NCBI RefSeq assembly: GCF_002211765.1
Contig: NZ_CP022133.1
Location: forward strand, 1 to 64,000
Direction: 5' to 3'
Source: Idiomarina piscisalsi
GTDB lineage: Bacteria > Pseudomonadota > Gammaproteobacteria > Enterobacterales > Alteromonadaceae
Length of the DNA stretch: 64,000 nt
In this document: piece after piece, positions 47,956 through 58,300 of the stretch
Position numbering within the stretch: the first letter of the stretch is position 1
Layout: the number at the start of each line of letters is the position of its first letter
The notes under the pieces: model-generated
Databases searched by the model: none
Seen by the model: the letters and a program-made list of their open reading frames with translations, nothing else
Told to the model about the DNA's origin: nothing
Program-made: the position numbers and the translations under genes

Positions 47956-49392
47956 ATGGAACAAAAGCAAAAGATAACGGTTCAGTCTGCGGACAAAGTC
48001 AAAATCCAGCGTCCCGACGGACAAAAGCACAACAATAATTACTCCCCCCGTAGTCGCATTTATGTGCGTAGCGTAAAAGGTGCTCTAGAGTACTTTAGGC
48101 GTAGCTTTGGCTTTATTCTTCTGGGCGTATTTGCGCTGCTGCCCTGGCTTACTTATCAGGGCGAGCAAGCCATTTTGCTCGACATTATGGAGCAACGCTT
48201 CCGTATTTACGGTCTGACGCTGTGGCCGCAGGACTTCACCGTTGTTGCCTGGTTTGCCATTGTCGCGGCCGTTGCGTTGTTTTTTGTGACCACGATATTT
48301 GGCCGAGTTTGGTGCGGTTTTATGTGCCCCCAAACCACCTGGACCTTTATTTTTATGTGGTTTGAAAAGAAATTTGAAGGTCCGCGAAATAAGCGTATAA
48401 AGCTTGATGAACGAAAAATGGATTTTGACAAGCTGTGGCGCAAAACCGGTAAGCAACTAAGCTGGGTGTTGGTCGCTTTGCTGACATCCATGACGTTCGT
48501 TGGTTACTTTACCGATATTCGCGAACTCTTTATTAACTTCTTCACATTAGATGCCGGCTTCTGGGCAACCTTCAGTGTGCTTTTCTTCACCTTTTGCACC
48601 TACGGAAACGCCGGTTACATGCGCGAGATTATGTGTACGCACATGTGCCCGTACGCGCGCTTCCAGTCCGCCATGTTCGACAAAGACACCTACACGGTCT
48701 CTTATGATGCAGAGCGTGGCGAACCGCGCGGACCTCGTTCTCGTAAAGCAGACCCGGAGGAGAAAGGGTTAGGTCACTGTATAGACTGTTATATGTGTGT
48801 GCAGGTTTGCCCCACAGGCATTGATATCCGTAACGGGCTCCAGTACGAGTGCATTGACTGCGGAGCCTGTATTGATGCCTGTAATGAAGTAATGGATAAA
48901 ATGAACTATCCACGAGGGCTTATTCGCTTCACCACCGAGCGCAACTTGGCGGCAAAAGAGAAAAAGCAGAAGACCAATCCATGGCGCATGAAAAGTATTG
49001 GTTACTTCATTATGTTGCTGGCGGTAAGTGCCGTTTTAATCTGGGATGTGGCGACGCGTATACCTTTGGAAGTTGATGTACTGCGTGACCGTAATCAGTT
49101 GTATCGTGAGAACATCGAAGGGCAGATTGAGAATGTATTCACGTTGAAGTTGGTGAATAAATCTCAGCAGGATCAAACCTATCGCATAGAAGTAAAAGGC
49201 TTTGAAGAGTTTGAGCTCATCGGTGAAACCACGAAAGACGTTTCTGCTGGTGAGGTAGGTACAATGCCGGTGACATTGGCGGTACCTCCGACGTTACTCG
49301 ATGGTCAGGTGACAGAGTTTTACTTTGTGGTGACAGCCGTTGATAATGCGGACATCACAACTGAGCACCAAAGCCGTTTCTTATATGAGTAA
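47956..49392 (+). CDS. ccoG: Cytochrome cbb3 oxidase assembly protein CcoG (RdxA/FixG)
   Basis: Membrane iron-sulfur protein of 478 aa implicated in copper delivery to cbb3 oxidase. It has several N-terminal membrane helices with CGFMCPQTTW, two ferredoxin-type clusters (CIDCYMCVQVCP and CIDCGACIDAC) and a C-terminal Ig-like domain. ATG 47956 is used; a GTG four codons upstream is possible. The ccoNOQP operon is not in the window. Its end overlaps srkA by 8 nt. Confidence 0.94.
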   Translation: MEQKQKITVQSADKVKIQRPDGQKHNNNYSPRSRIYVRSVKGALEYFRRSFGFILLGVFALLPWLTYQGEQAILLDIMEQRFRIYGLTLWPQDFTVVAWFAIVAAVALFFVTTIFGRVWCGFMCPQTTWTFIFMWFEKKFEGPRNKRIKLDERKMDFDKLWRKTGKQLSWVLVALLTSMTFVGYFTDIRELFINFFTLDAGFWATFSVLFFTFCTYGNAGYMREIMCTHMCPYARFQSAMFDKDTYTVSYDAERGEPRGPRSRKADPEEKGLGHCIDCYMCVQVCPTGIDIRNGLQYECIDCGACIDACNEVMDKMNYPRGLIRFTTERNLAAKEKKQKTNPWRMKSIGYFIMLLAVSAVLIWDVATRIPLEVDVLRDRNQLYRENIEGQIENVFTLKLVNKSQQDQTYRIEVKGFEEFELIGETTKDVSAGEVGTMPVTLAVPPTLLDGQVTEFYFVVTAVDNADITTEHQSRFLYE

Positions 49393-50389
49393 TTTGCTGG
49401 ATCATTCGTCAGACTTTGCATTTCAGGGTCTGACGCCAGATATTGTTGTTAATGCGCTGGAATCTGTCGGACTGTATCCTGCTTCGGGATTGCTGGCGCT
49501 TAACAGTTATGAAAACCGTGTGTATCAATTCACCGATGACGACCGCAAACGTTATGTCGCGAAATTCTATCGTCCCAGTCGCTGGACCACAGAGCAAATA
49601 CAAGAAGAGCTAAACTTTGCTGAAGAATTGGCGCAAGCGGAAGTACCGGCGGTATCGGCTTTGGCGCTGCAAGGTCAGCGCCTGCATGAATTCGATGGCT
49701 ATCGCTTTTGTGTTTACCCAAGTGTTGGTGGACGCGCTTTTGAGCCGAATGATTTAGACGAGTTAGAGCGCCTGGGTCGCCAAATTGGTCGTATGCATGC
49801 GGTAGCAAAAGCTGGCCGTTTTGAAAGCCGTGAGACAATGACTTATGACGGCTTCGTTGCGCAGTCAGTGGTTGAACTGAAGCAATCTGAATTGTTGCCA
49901 GCGGAGCTTAAAGAGGCCTTCTTTGCCATTTTAGACCCCTTAGCGGAGCGCCTGAAAGACACGCCTTTGAATCAATTCGAGTTTCAACGCTTGCACGGAG
50001 ACTGCCATATCGGCAACATTCTTCAATACGATGACAAACTGACTTTTGTCGACTTCGATGATTGTCGCTCCGGCCCGGCGTTGCAGGATCTCTGGATGAT
50101 GCTGAGCGGACCTAAAGAAGAGCAGACGCTGCAACTCGATGCGTTAGTCTGTGGTTATGAAGATTTTTGCGATTTTGACACCGAACAAGTGGTTTTAATT
50201 GAACCTTTGCGCAGTTTCAGAATCATTCAATATATGGCATGGTTGTCGCGGCGTTGGCAAGACAGTGCATTTCAGCGGGCATTTCCGTGGTTTGCGGAAA
50301 GTCGTTATTGGGAGCAGCAAATTCTTGCGCTCAAAGAACAACTGGCGGGGCTTGACGATGCACCGCTAAACCTTGGTTTTAACGGATAA
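49385..50389 (+). CDS. srkA: Stress response kinase A (SrkA/YihE)
   Basis: Aminoglycoside-phosphotransferase-fold Ser/Thr kinase of 334 aa that in E. coli protects against stress-induced cell death. Catalytic RLHGDCHIGNIL and metal-binding FVDFDDCRSGPA motifs are intact, and SYENRVYQF lies in the N-lobe. ATG 49385 overlaps the ccoG stop; an in-frame ATG at 49340 is inside ccoG and less likely. dsbA follows after 38 bp, the same order as yihE-dsbA in E. coli. Confidence 0.93.
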   Translation: MSNLLDHSSDFAFQGLTPDIVVNALESVGLYPASGLLALNSYENRVYQFTDDDRKRYVAKFYRPSRWTTEQIQEELNFAEELAQAEVPAVSALALQGQRLHEFDGYRFCVYPSVGGRAFEPNDLDELERLGRQIGRMHAVAKAGRFESRETMTYDGFVAQSVVELKQSELLPAELKEAFFAILDPLAERLKDTPLNQFEFQRLHGDCHIGNILQYDDKLTFVDFDDCRSGPALQDLWMMLSGPKEEQTLQLDALVCGYEDFCDFDTEQVVLIEPLRSFRIIQYMAWLSRRWQDSAFQRAFPWFAESRYWEQQILALKEQLAGLDDAPLNLGFNG

Positions 50390-50427
50390 TTTTAACGAGT
50401 AGTTTTAACAGATAACAGGAAGATGTA

Positions 50428-51045
50428 ATGAAGAATTGGTTAGTCAGTATTATTGGCTCTTTATTGTTAGTGGTTGGTGTCGCTCAGGCTCAGGACTTTG
50501 AGGAAGGTGTACACTACGAAGTGATTGCAGACGAAGCGACCAGCAAGCCTGAAATTACAGAGTTCTTCTCTTTTTACTGTGTGCATTGCTTCCGCTTTGA
50601 ACCTATTGCGAAAGAGATGAAATCTGAATATCCAAATGCGTTTCAAAAAGCGCATGTGTCCTTTATTAGCCCGCGCGGTAATGTCGGCGAGGAAATGACT
50701 CAGGCGTTTGTGGTAGCGGAAAAGCTGGGTAAAAGCGACGAATTGTCAGCCGCTATTTTTGATTACAACTTCAACAAGAATAATATGCTGACCAGCAAAG
50801 AAGACATTCGTAACGTATTTATTGTGAACGGTGTTTCTGGCGAAGAGTTTGATAAAGCAATGAAAAGCTTCACGGTAAGAACAGCAGCCGCAAGAATGGA
50901 TCGCCGAGCGACTAATTTGGGTGTTAATGCGACGCCAACTTTTATCGTCAACGGTAAGTACAAAATGCTGCCGCAGGGGTTCCGCGACAGCGATGATTTT
51001 GTTGGTGATTTTACTGACTTAGCGGGTTACTTACTCGAAAAGTAA
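50428..51045 (+). CDS. dsbA: Thiol:disulfide interchange protein DsbA with CVHC active site
   Basis: Periplasmic oxidase that introduces disulfides. The 205-aa precursor has a signal peptide ending AQAQD. The active site reads Cys51-Val-His-Cys54, where E. coli has CPHC; the cis-proline loop GVNATPTF is normal. The change may alter redox potential. Likely cotranscribed with srkA. It is convergent with the MscS-type gene, and the 12-bp gap between them shows no terminator. Confidence 0.95.
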   Translation: MKNWLVSIIGSLLLVVGVAQAQDFEEGVHYEVIADEATSKPEITEFFSFYCVHCFRFEPIAKEMKSEYPNAFQKAHVSFISPRGNVGEEMTQAFVVAEKLGKSDELSAAIFDYNFNKNNMLTSKEDIRNVFIVNGVSGEEFDKAMKSFTVRTAAARMDRRATNLGVNATPTFIVNGKYKMLPQGFRDSDDFVGDFTDLAGYLLEK

Positions 51046-51057
51046 ACCGCTTGGTTA

Positions 51058-52293
51058 TTAGCTTTTAGGCTTGTAGTTACAATAAGCGCCTTCTTCATTT
51101 TTGGAGAAGGCGTTTTGGTTATTAAGATACTGATAATTTCTTAAGCCAAATTCAGGTAACACACTGTATAAATGCTCAATGATAGAGCTTTGAATCGCTT
51201 CGTATTTTGTCCAGGCCGTTTCTTTTGAAAAGGCGTAAATTTCTAAGGGAATCCCTGCGGCTGTAGGCTGCATTAGCCTTGCCATGCAAGTTAAGTCTTC
51301 GCGCACTTTCGGGTGGTTCTTCAAGTAACCATCGGCAAAGATTCGAAACGCTGTCAGGTTACTGATCGGCTTTTCTAAGTCATTCTCTTTGAGCCACTCA
51401 TCGACTGATTTTCCGAAATACGTATCAGTAATGTTGTCGAGTTCATCATCGGAAAGAAGCTTAGAGCTGTCTAAGTCAATCATCAATGATCGTTTCATAC
51501 GGCGACCGCCGGTTTCGATCATGCCCTGCCAATTTTTAAACGACTGATGAATTAATACATAGGTTGGCAGGTAAACAATGGTTTTATCCCAGTTTTCTAC
51601 TTTCAGGGTGATAAGGCCAACTTCTTGTATGGTGCCATCCACGTTGTGATCAGGCAGTTCTATCCAGTCTCCAATAGCGACCATGCGGTTCGTAGCCAGC
51701 TGTACACCAGCGACAAAGCCCATCAGTGTGTCTCTGAACACTACCATGAGAATGGCAGTCATGGCGCCGAAACCGCTGAGTAAGTACATGGGGGACTTAT
51801 TCATGATAATAGCCACGGTAATAATAATGGCCATTAGCACCAGAACCAATTTAACAACCTGGATAACGCCTGTTATTGGCACATCTCGTGTTTTTGGCGT
51901 GTAGTCGTAAGCTATCGACACAAAGTTAGCAATAGAGGTCAGAATACTAGTGATAACCCAGGTAAGATAAATACCAACAGCGGTTTGCAGCGGAGACTGC
52001 CAGCTTTCGAAGTCATCAGTGAACAGAACCGGAATAAAGCTGTTAATAATAACGACCGGTGCTAAGTTAGCACAACGCTTAAAGAATCCGCTATCGACCA
52101 GTGCGCGATACCAGCGTTCCGGCGCTTTTCGTAAGGCGCGTTCAATTGCATGATCAAACACCCAGCGAGCAATCGTGTAAGTAATATAGCTTGCGACCAA
52201 GATAATAGTGACACCGATGACCAGGCTGAGCCCCTGCAAATTGTTCTCGATGCCCATACTTTCCAGCCATTGCTTTATAAACTTAAAGTCCAT
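51058..52293 (-). CDS. MscS-family mechanosensitive channel (YbdG/MscM-like)
   Basis: Inner-membrane channel of 411 aa with five predicted helices, the pore-lining MTAILMVVFRDTLMGFVAGVQ and the beta domain VAIGDWIELPDHNVDGTIQEVG of the MscS fold. The long C-terminal domain and overall length fit E. coli YbdG (415 aa), which protects against moderate osmotic downshift. It lies 11 bp downstream of the acyltransferase gene on the same strand. Confidence 0.92.
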   Translation of the reverse strand: MDFKFIKQWLESMGIENNLQGLSLVIGVTIILVASYITYTIARWVFDHAIERALRKAPERWYRALVDSGFFKRCANLAPVVIINSFIPVLFTDDFESWQSPLQTAVGIYLTWVITSILTSIANFVSIAYDYTPKTRDVPITGVIQVVKLVLVLMAIIITVAIIMNKSPMYLLSGFGAMTAILMVVFRDTLMGFVAGVQLATNRMVAIGDWIELPDHNVDGTIQEVGLITLKVENWDKTIVYLPTYVLIHQSFKNWQGMIETGGRRMKRSLMIDLDSSKLLSDDELDNITDTYFGKSVDEWLKENDLEKPISNLTAFRIFADGYLKNHPKVREDLTCMARLMQPTAAGIPLEIYAFSKETAWTKYEAIQSSIIEHLYSVLPEFGLRNYQYLNNQNAFSKNEEGAYCNYKPKS

Positions 52294-52304
52294 TGCAACG
52301 TTCC

Positions 52305-53216
52305 TTATCGGTTTTCCGTGATGGTTTTACGGATAGCACTAATGGTTTGATCTTTCTCGTGCCAACGCAAGTTAAGCCAGTTTTGAAAGTGCTCTTTAAA
52401 CTCTGGATCATTAGCGTAGTCGCCAATTAAGTCTGCTGTAACCGGCAGCGTTTTGATATCCACATAAACGTTTTTGAGTCGCCCGGTCAGTAAATGCCAA
52501 ACAACGGGACGCGAGTCGTTACCCGGGTAAACAATAGTGACGTCTAAAATGGCCTCAAACTGTTCGCCCATGATTTGCATAGAAAAAGCGGTGCCGCCCG
52601 CTTTTGGAGGAAGTAGATTTTTAAACGGGCTGTTCTTTTTCTTATGTTTCTCTGGTGTGAAACGAGTACCTTCGCAGAAATTAACGACGGTTGTCGGAAT
52701 ATGTCGGAATTTAGCGCACGAGCGTGTCGTGGTTGCGATATCTTTGCCTTTAAGATGAGGCTTTTTCTTTATCAGTTCCTTTGAGTAGCGCTTCATAAAA
52801 GGCATGTCTAGGACCCAGCAACCCCAACCGATAACCGGTATCCACATAAGCTGAGATTTCAGGAAGAAGCGGGGTGTTGGCATATGGCGGCGAGTGAGGT
52901 GCATCAGCACAAGCACATCCACCCAGCTGCGGTGGTTTGCCATGACCATGTACCAGCCGTTTTCGTGAAGATCTAAGTCGCCTTTTATATGCCATTCCAT
53001 GCGTTGAGTCAGTTGGAACATCATTGACATACAGTAAGCCCAGATGCGGAATAGACCGTTAGCAGCGGCTGAACACAAACGCTGAGTTACAGGAAAAGGC
53101 AAAAGAATTTTGAAAACACCAACACCGATAATCGAAACGCCAATAATAGCGGTTGTGATAACTCCCCACAGCAAGTGAGCGACGACTCTGAAGGGAATAA
53201 GTAACGATGTCAGCAT
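52305..53216 (-). CDS. yihG: PlsC-family acyltransferase (YihG-like)
   Basis: Membrane acyltransferase of 303 aa with N-terminal helices (about 10-45), the HX4D catalytic motif NHRSWVD and the acceptor motif EGTRF. It aligns from memory with E. coli YihG (LDMPFMKRYS, NLLPPKAGG), which is also encoded near dsbA. The start at 53216 matches that protein; an upstream in-frame start at 53366 would overlap the imuA promoter. The acyl acceptor is probably a lysophospholipid, by family. Confidence 0.9.
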   Translation of the reverse strand: MLTSLLIPFRVVAHLLWGVITTAIIGVSIIGVGVFKILLPFPVTQRLCSAAANGLFRIWAYCMSMMFQLTQRMEWHIKGDLDLHENGWYMVMANHRSWVDVLVLMHLTRRHMPTPRFFLKSQLMWIPVIGWGCWVLDMPFMKRYSKELIKKKPHLKGKDIATTTRSCAKFRHIPTTVVNFCEGTRFTPEKHKKKNSPFKNLLPPKAGGTAFSMQIMGEQFEAILDVTIVYPGNDSRPVVWHLLTGRLKNVYVDIKTLPVTADLIGDYANDPEFKEHFQNWLNLRWHEKDQTISAIRKTITENR

Positions 53217-53307
53217 ATTTACTGGTGCCTTCCTAAAAGTGAATAGTTTCAGAAATAATAACTTAAGCCGTGCTTTATGTCTGTTGCGAAAGGGTAAAAA
53301 ATAATGA

Positions 53308-53327
53308 TACTGTATATATGTACAGTA
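53308..53327. promoter_or_regulatory. LexA (SOS) box upstream of imuA
   Basis: TACTGTATATATGTACAGTA differs from the E. coli LexA consensus at one base and is almost perfectly palindromic. It ends 13 bp before the imuA ATG. A -35-like TTGCGA (53284-53289) would pair with TACTGT (53308-53313) at 18 bp, so repressor binding would cover the promoter. Confidence 0.95.
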
Positions 53328-53340
53328 TTGAGGGGTTAGT

Positions 53341-53943
53341 ATGCAGCCAAATCTACAGCGACTCATAGAACAAGGGGTTGTTTGGCAAGGGCAGACAAAA
53401 GCAGAGCAAACGACCGGCTATGTAAAAACAGGTTTTTCAAAGCTTGATGAACTGTTAGGTGGCGGCTGGCAAACTCCCGGTTTGCATGAGTGGCAATTGA
53501 ATGACTCATTTTCTGAACAGCGGTTGTTGTTGCCGTTGGCGCAACAAGCTATTGAACAGGGGCTCGCTGTATTCTGGGTGAACCCACCAGCGCAGTTGTC
53601 CGCGGCTGGCCTTCATTATCATGACTTAGGTAATGCGATGCATATCGTGGTTGAAGCCAAACAGAGTGATGCGTGCTGGGCACTTGAGCAGATATTGCGA
53701 ACCAAAAACACCATGGCTTTTGCCTGGCTTTCGCAAAAAGAGACGACGGCCTCAAACGTCCGGCGTTGGTATAAAGCGGCGGAATCCGGGCAAACGGGCA
53801 TAGTCATTACTGAATTTAGCCATAATCTTGAGGCTCGTCCCTATAGTAACCGATTAAAAGTACGTTTAACGGAAGGTGGTTTCGCTCTGGATATTTTAAA
53901 GCGCAAGTCGGGTTGGCCTGTTGAGAATATAGAGTTGAAGTAA
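53341..53943 (+). CDS. imuA: ImuA, RecA/SulA-like translesion synthesis factor
   Basis: First gene of the SOS mutagenesis cassette. The 200-aa protein resembles a shortened RecA/SulA fold (TGFSKLDELLGGGWQTPGLHEW near the start, then FAWLSQKETTASNVRRWYKAAE). It is thought to work with ImuB and DnaE2 in error-prone bypass. The ATG at 53341 follows GAGGGG and lies 13 bp from the LexA box; its stop overlaps the imuB ATG by one base, giving tight coupling. Confidence 0.92.
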   Translation: MQPNLQRLIEQGVVWQGQTKAEQTTGYVKTGFSKLDELLGGGWQTPGLHEWQLNDSFSEQRLLLPLAQQAIEQGLAVFWVNPPAQLSAAGLHYHDLGNAMHIVVEAKQSDACWALEQILRTKNTMAFAWLSQKETTASNVRRWYKAAESGQTGIVITEFSHNLEARPYSNRLKVRLTEGGFALDILKRKSGWPVENIELK

Positions 53944-55352
53944 TGTGGTTATATTGTCATTTCCCCCAATTACAGCTGGATAACTTACTGATATCTCAGC
54001 CTGAATTTGCAAAACAGGCGGTAGCGCTTTACCGGGTGAAAAATGGACAATCTCTTATTGAACAAACTAATTTGGTTGCGCAAGAGGCCGGTGTCAGTCG
54101 CGGCATTTCCAGTGTTATGGCAATAGCACTTTATGAGGCGTTGTTACTGAAAGAGTATGAAGCAGAAAAAGAAGAAATGCTCCTTTCAGCGGTCGCCGAT
54201 CACCTTTATCAATGGGCGGCGAAATTGATTTTGGATCCGCCACAAGGAATATACCTAGAGCTGAAGAGCATCGAAAAGCTGTATGGAGGTTTGTCGAATA
54301 CGGTCAGAACACTGAACTTGGCCGTTCAACAGTTGGGTTTCCAGTGCCAGCGAGCCGTTGCGAAGAATACACTAGCAGCCAGAGTTTTGGCTCAGGCAAA
54401 CACACCACTGGTTATTAATAAAGCGCAAGCCGAGCGTCAGTTAAAAGATTTATCCATAAAAAATAGCGGGTTGCCGAATAAAACAATTCGGAATTGTTTA
54501 TCGGTGGGTATTTTTTCCATTGGTGATTTACTGACTATTCCCGCTAGTGATATTGGCCGTCAGTTCGGAAAAGAAACATTGGTGTATGTGCAAGCGTTAA
54601 GAGATGACCTGAACATTCAGCGGGCTAATCACTTTTATGAGCCATCAGAATACTTCTTTCAACAAATCGATTTAGTCTCAGAGGTCTCTAATTGGCAAGG
54701 CTTGCGTTTCCCTATGAAACGCTTGCTTAATGACTTGGAGAGCTTTTTATACCAACGCCAAAAGGCGGTTCAACATATCACGTTTCAACTTTTCCAACGG
54801 GATAACCACTGTACAGAGTTGAGTGTATCAACAGCTACGGCCAGTTGGCGCGCTCAAAGCTTTTGGTCATTGTTGCAACTGAAAATGGAGCGTTCGCCTT
54901 TAGCCGCTCCTGTTTTGGAGCTTTCTTTAAAGGCATCCGAGTTCTCGCAACTGAGTGCAAAAAGTCAGCACTTTTTTCATGAGGCTCAGGATACCCAGAG
55001 CTTATTTCCGCTTATTGGCAAGTTACAGGTGAAACTGGGCGAGCGTGCGGTTTATACCCCGGCCATTAGCGATGATCCCAGACCCGGTTTTAATGAATGT
55101 CGACAGCCACCCTGCCGTTCCCAAGCGCCCTCTATAACGCCAATTAAGAGACCTCTTTGGTTACAACGAGAGCCACAGTCAGTCAATTTGAATGAATGGC
55201 GTTTACAGGAGGGACCAGAAAGAAAACATTGTGGTTGGTGGGACTCTCAGCCTATACAGCGGGATTACTGGTTAGCGATGGATACACAGCATCGCAAAGG
55301 TTGGCTTTTCTATGAGTCAGGGCATTGGTATTTGCAGGGCTGGTTTAGCTGA
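53943..55352 (+). CDS. imuB: ImuB, catalytically inactive Y-family polymerase homologue
   Basis: Adaptor of the ImuA-ImuB-DnaE2 mutasome, 469 aa. It has Y-family layout (palm, fingers, little finger), but the catalytic acidic pair normally seen as SIDE is replaced (GIYLELKSIEKLYGG), as in other ImuB proteins, so it is probably not a polymerase. The C-terminal tail contains RPLWLQREPQ and a Trp-rich end. dnaE2 follows after 27 bp. Confidence 0.92.
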   Translation: MWLYCHFPQLQLDNLLISQPEFAKQAVALYRVKNGQSLIEQTNLVAQEAGVSRGISSVMAIALYEALLLKEYEAEKEEMLLSAVADHLYQWAAKLILDPPQGIYLELKSIEKLYGGLSNTVRTLNLAVQQLGFQCQRAVAKNTLAARVLAQANTPLVINKAQAERQLKDLSIKNSGLPNKTIRNCLSVGIFSIGDLLTIPASDIGRQFGKETLVYVQALRDDLNIQRANHFYEPSEYFFQQIDLVSEVSNWQGLRFPMKRLLNDLESFLYQRQKAVQHITFQLFQRDNHCTELSVSTATASWRAQSFWSLLQLKMERSPLAAPVLELSLKASEFSQLSAKSQHFFHEAQDTQSLFPLIGKLQVKLGERAVYTPAISDDPRPGFNECRQPPCRSQAPSITPIKRPLWLQREPQSVNLNEWRLQEGPERKHCGWWDSQPIQRDYWLAMDTQHRKGWLFYESGHWYLQGWFS

Positions 55353-55379
55353 GCTGCCGGTGAAACGTGAGGCTGAATT

Positions 55380-58300
55380 ATGGCGTTCGCAGAGTTACAT
55401 GCACTGAGTCATTACAGTTTTCTGCGCTCATCCGCTGCGCCGGAAGCTTTAGTGCGCCGGGCGGATGAATTGGAGTACGCCGCTATAGCCATTACCGATG
55501 AGTGCTCTGTTGCTGGGGTGGTAAAAGCTTACGAAGAAGCCCAGCAGCGAGACATTAAACTGATTATAGGCAGCGAGTTTCGTATTGCTGATTACGGCAC
55601 TTTTGTTGTTATTGCGCCAACCCGGGATGCCTATGCTGAGTTGAGTCAGAAAATTACCGAGTTTCGGGGGCGCTCAAAGAAGGGTCACTATCAGGCAAGC
55701 ATAGATGATTTCTTCTCTGGTTTTGGTGAGTGCCTATTATTATGGCTTCCTGACCTTCGCCAACCGCAATTAGTGGCAACTGGGAAAAAGCTTAGCAGCG
55801 TCTGGTCGTCACGGTTTTGGCTATTGTATGAACGTCACTATCAGGCCGATGACAGTGAAACATTCAGCGCACTAGTGGAACTTAAGAAGTCGCTGCATGC
55901 AAAAGTGGTCTGTGCAACCGGTGTGGTGATGGCCGCAGAACACGAACAGCCACTGCTGGATACTATGCGAGCCATAGGTAGTGGCCAAAACCTATACGAA
56001 AATAGTGGGGTCGCAAGTGCCAATGCAGAACGTCACCTGCGGAGCCTGCAAGAGTTAAAACAATGCTATCCCGCCGCATGGATGAAAGAGTCTGTGGATA
56101 TTGCAGAGCAATGCCGCTTTTGTTTGTCCGAACTTCGTTATGAATACCCTGCGGAGCTTACCCCAAGAGGCATGTCCGCGACCCATTACCTACGACAGCT
56201 AACAGAAGATGGGGCTCGGCGACGTTACCCGGAAGGTATTCCTGAAAGCGTTCAAGCACAGTATGAGAAAGAGCTGGCACTTATACGGGAAATGCAATAC
56301 GAAGCATTTTTTCTAACCATCTACGACCTGGTTCAGTTTGCCAGTAACCAAGGTATTTTATATCAGGGGCGAGGCTCAGCGGCTAACTCGGTAGTTTGCT
56401 TTTGTTTAGGCATTACTGCAGTTAACCCATCGCAAATTGAAGTGCTGTTCGAGCGGTTTATTTCTAAGGAGCGTAACGAACCGCCGGACATTGATGTCGA
56501 CTTTGAACACGAGCGCCGGGAAGAAATCATTCAGTATATTTACCAGAAATACACTCGAAAGCGAGCTGCATTGGCGGCAACAGTGATTACTTATCGGTTT
56601 AAAAGCGCCTTCCGTGATGTAGGCAAAGCATTGGGCTTTTCTGAGCAACAATTGCAGTTTTACAGCCAAAACCTAGATACCAGAGATAAAGAAGACAGTT
56701 GGCAGGAGCAGCTAATACAGCAACATCCAGGTGTGTTTCGGTCTAAAAAAGGCACACTACTGTTGTCATTGGTTGAACAGCTAAAAGGGACGCCACGACA
56801 TTTGTCTCAGCATGTTGGTGGTTTTGTTATAGCTTCTGACGATGTTGCCCGGTTAGTGCCGGTGGAAAATGCGTCCATGCCCGAGCGCACTGTTATTCAG
56901 TGGGATAAGACCGACTTAGAAACACTGGGTCTTTTAAAGGTCGATGTGCTGGCGCTGGGTATGCTCACTGCCTTACGAAAGATGCTGGCGCTAGTGAATG
57001 AAAAAGGCTTAATCGATAGTCAGCCGTTAACACTTGCTCGTATCCCACAAGAAGATCAACGCGTTTATCAGCAGCTGCACCAAGCCGATTCTATGGGCAT
57101 TTTCCAAATTGAGTCGAGAGCTCAAATGACGATGTTGCCAAGGCTGAAGCCCAAAACGTTTTACGACTTGGTGATTCAAATAGCTATCGTCAGACCGGGC
57201 CCTATTCAGGGCGATATGGTTCACCCTTATTTGCGACGTAGAGATGGTCTTGAGCAAGTCGATTACCCGAGCAGAGAAGTGAAGTCGGTATTAAAGCGCA
57301 CGTTAGGCGTTCCTATTTTTCAGGAGCAAGTTATTAAACTGGCTATGGTTGCGGCGGGCTTTACTGGTGGAGAGGCTGATCAGCTGCGCCGGGCTATGGC
57401 CTCTTGGGGGAAGCGGGGGCAACTGACGCATTTCGAGCATAAGCTTATAAAAGGAATGCTGGAGCGAGGCTATACGCGGGACTTTGCAGAGCGCTTATTT
57501 CGGCAAATTTGTGGTTTCGGGCAGTACGGCTTCCCTGAGTCCCATTCTGCCAGTTTTGCCAACCTTGCCTATGCGTCAGCCTGGTTTAAAACGCATTATC
57601 CTGCCGCATTTTATGTCGGTTTACTGAATAGCTTGCCGATGGGCTTCTATTCAGCATCGCAGTTGGTACAGGACGGGCAGCGACACCGCGTGACATTTTT
57701 ACCGGCTGATATAAATCATAGCCAGTGGGACTACGAGTGGCTTAGCGATAACCCTAATGTTGTCAGAATTGGACTGCGGCAAATAAAGAGCCTGTCGGAG
57801 TCTCGCCTGAAAGAGGCGTTAAAAAGCCGGCCCGAATCAGGCTTTAAAGGACTCAAAAGCTTAGAAGATGCTGGATTGAATAAGTTCGATATTCAGGCTC
57901 TGGCTAAAGCAGACGCGTTACGAAGTGTTTTAGGTCATCGGTATCAGGCTCACTGGGAAAGTCTCAGCGAAAGGGACGATCAAATGCCGTTATTTGCTCA
58001 CGTACAAGAGGTCTCTAGCCGTGAGGTACAAGCACCACAAGAAGTCGAAGACATAAAGGCCGACTATGAAACACAGGGGCTCAGCTTAAGACGACACCCC
58101 ATTACCTTATTAAGGGCGCACTCAAAAGAATTAAGTCGATGCGTTGTTGCTGAAGAGTTAGCTGGCTGTCGCTCTGGTCAGGTATTATCCGTAGCGGGTT
58201 TAGTGACTTGTCGGCAGCGACCGGGTACAAGTAGTGGCGTCACCTTTTTTACCTTAGAAGATGAAACGGGGAACATCAATGTCGTGGTGTGGGCGCATAC

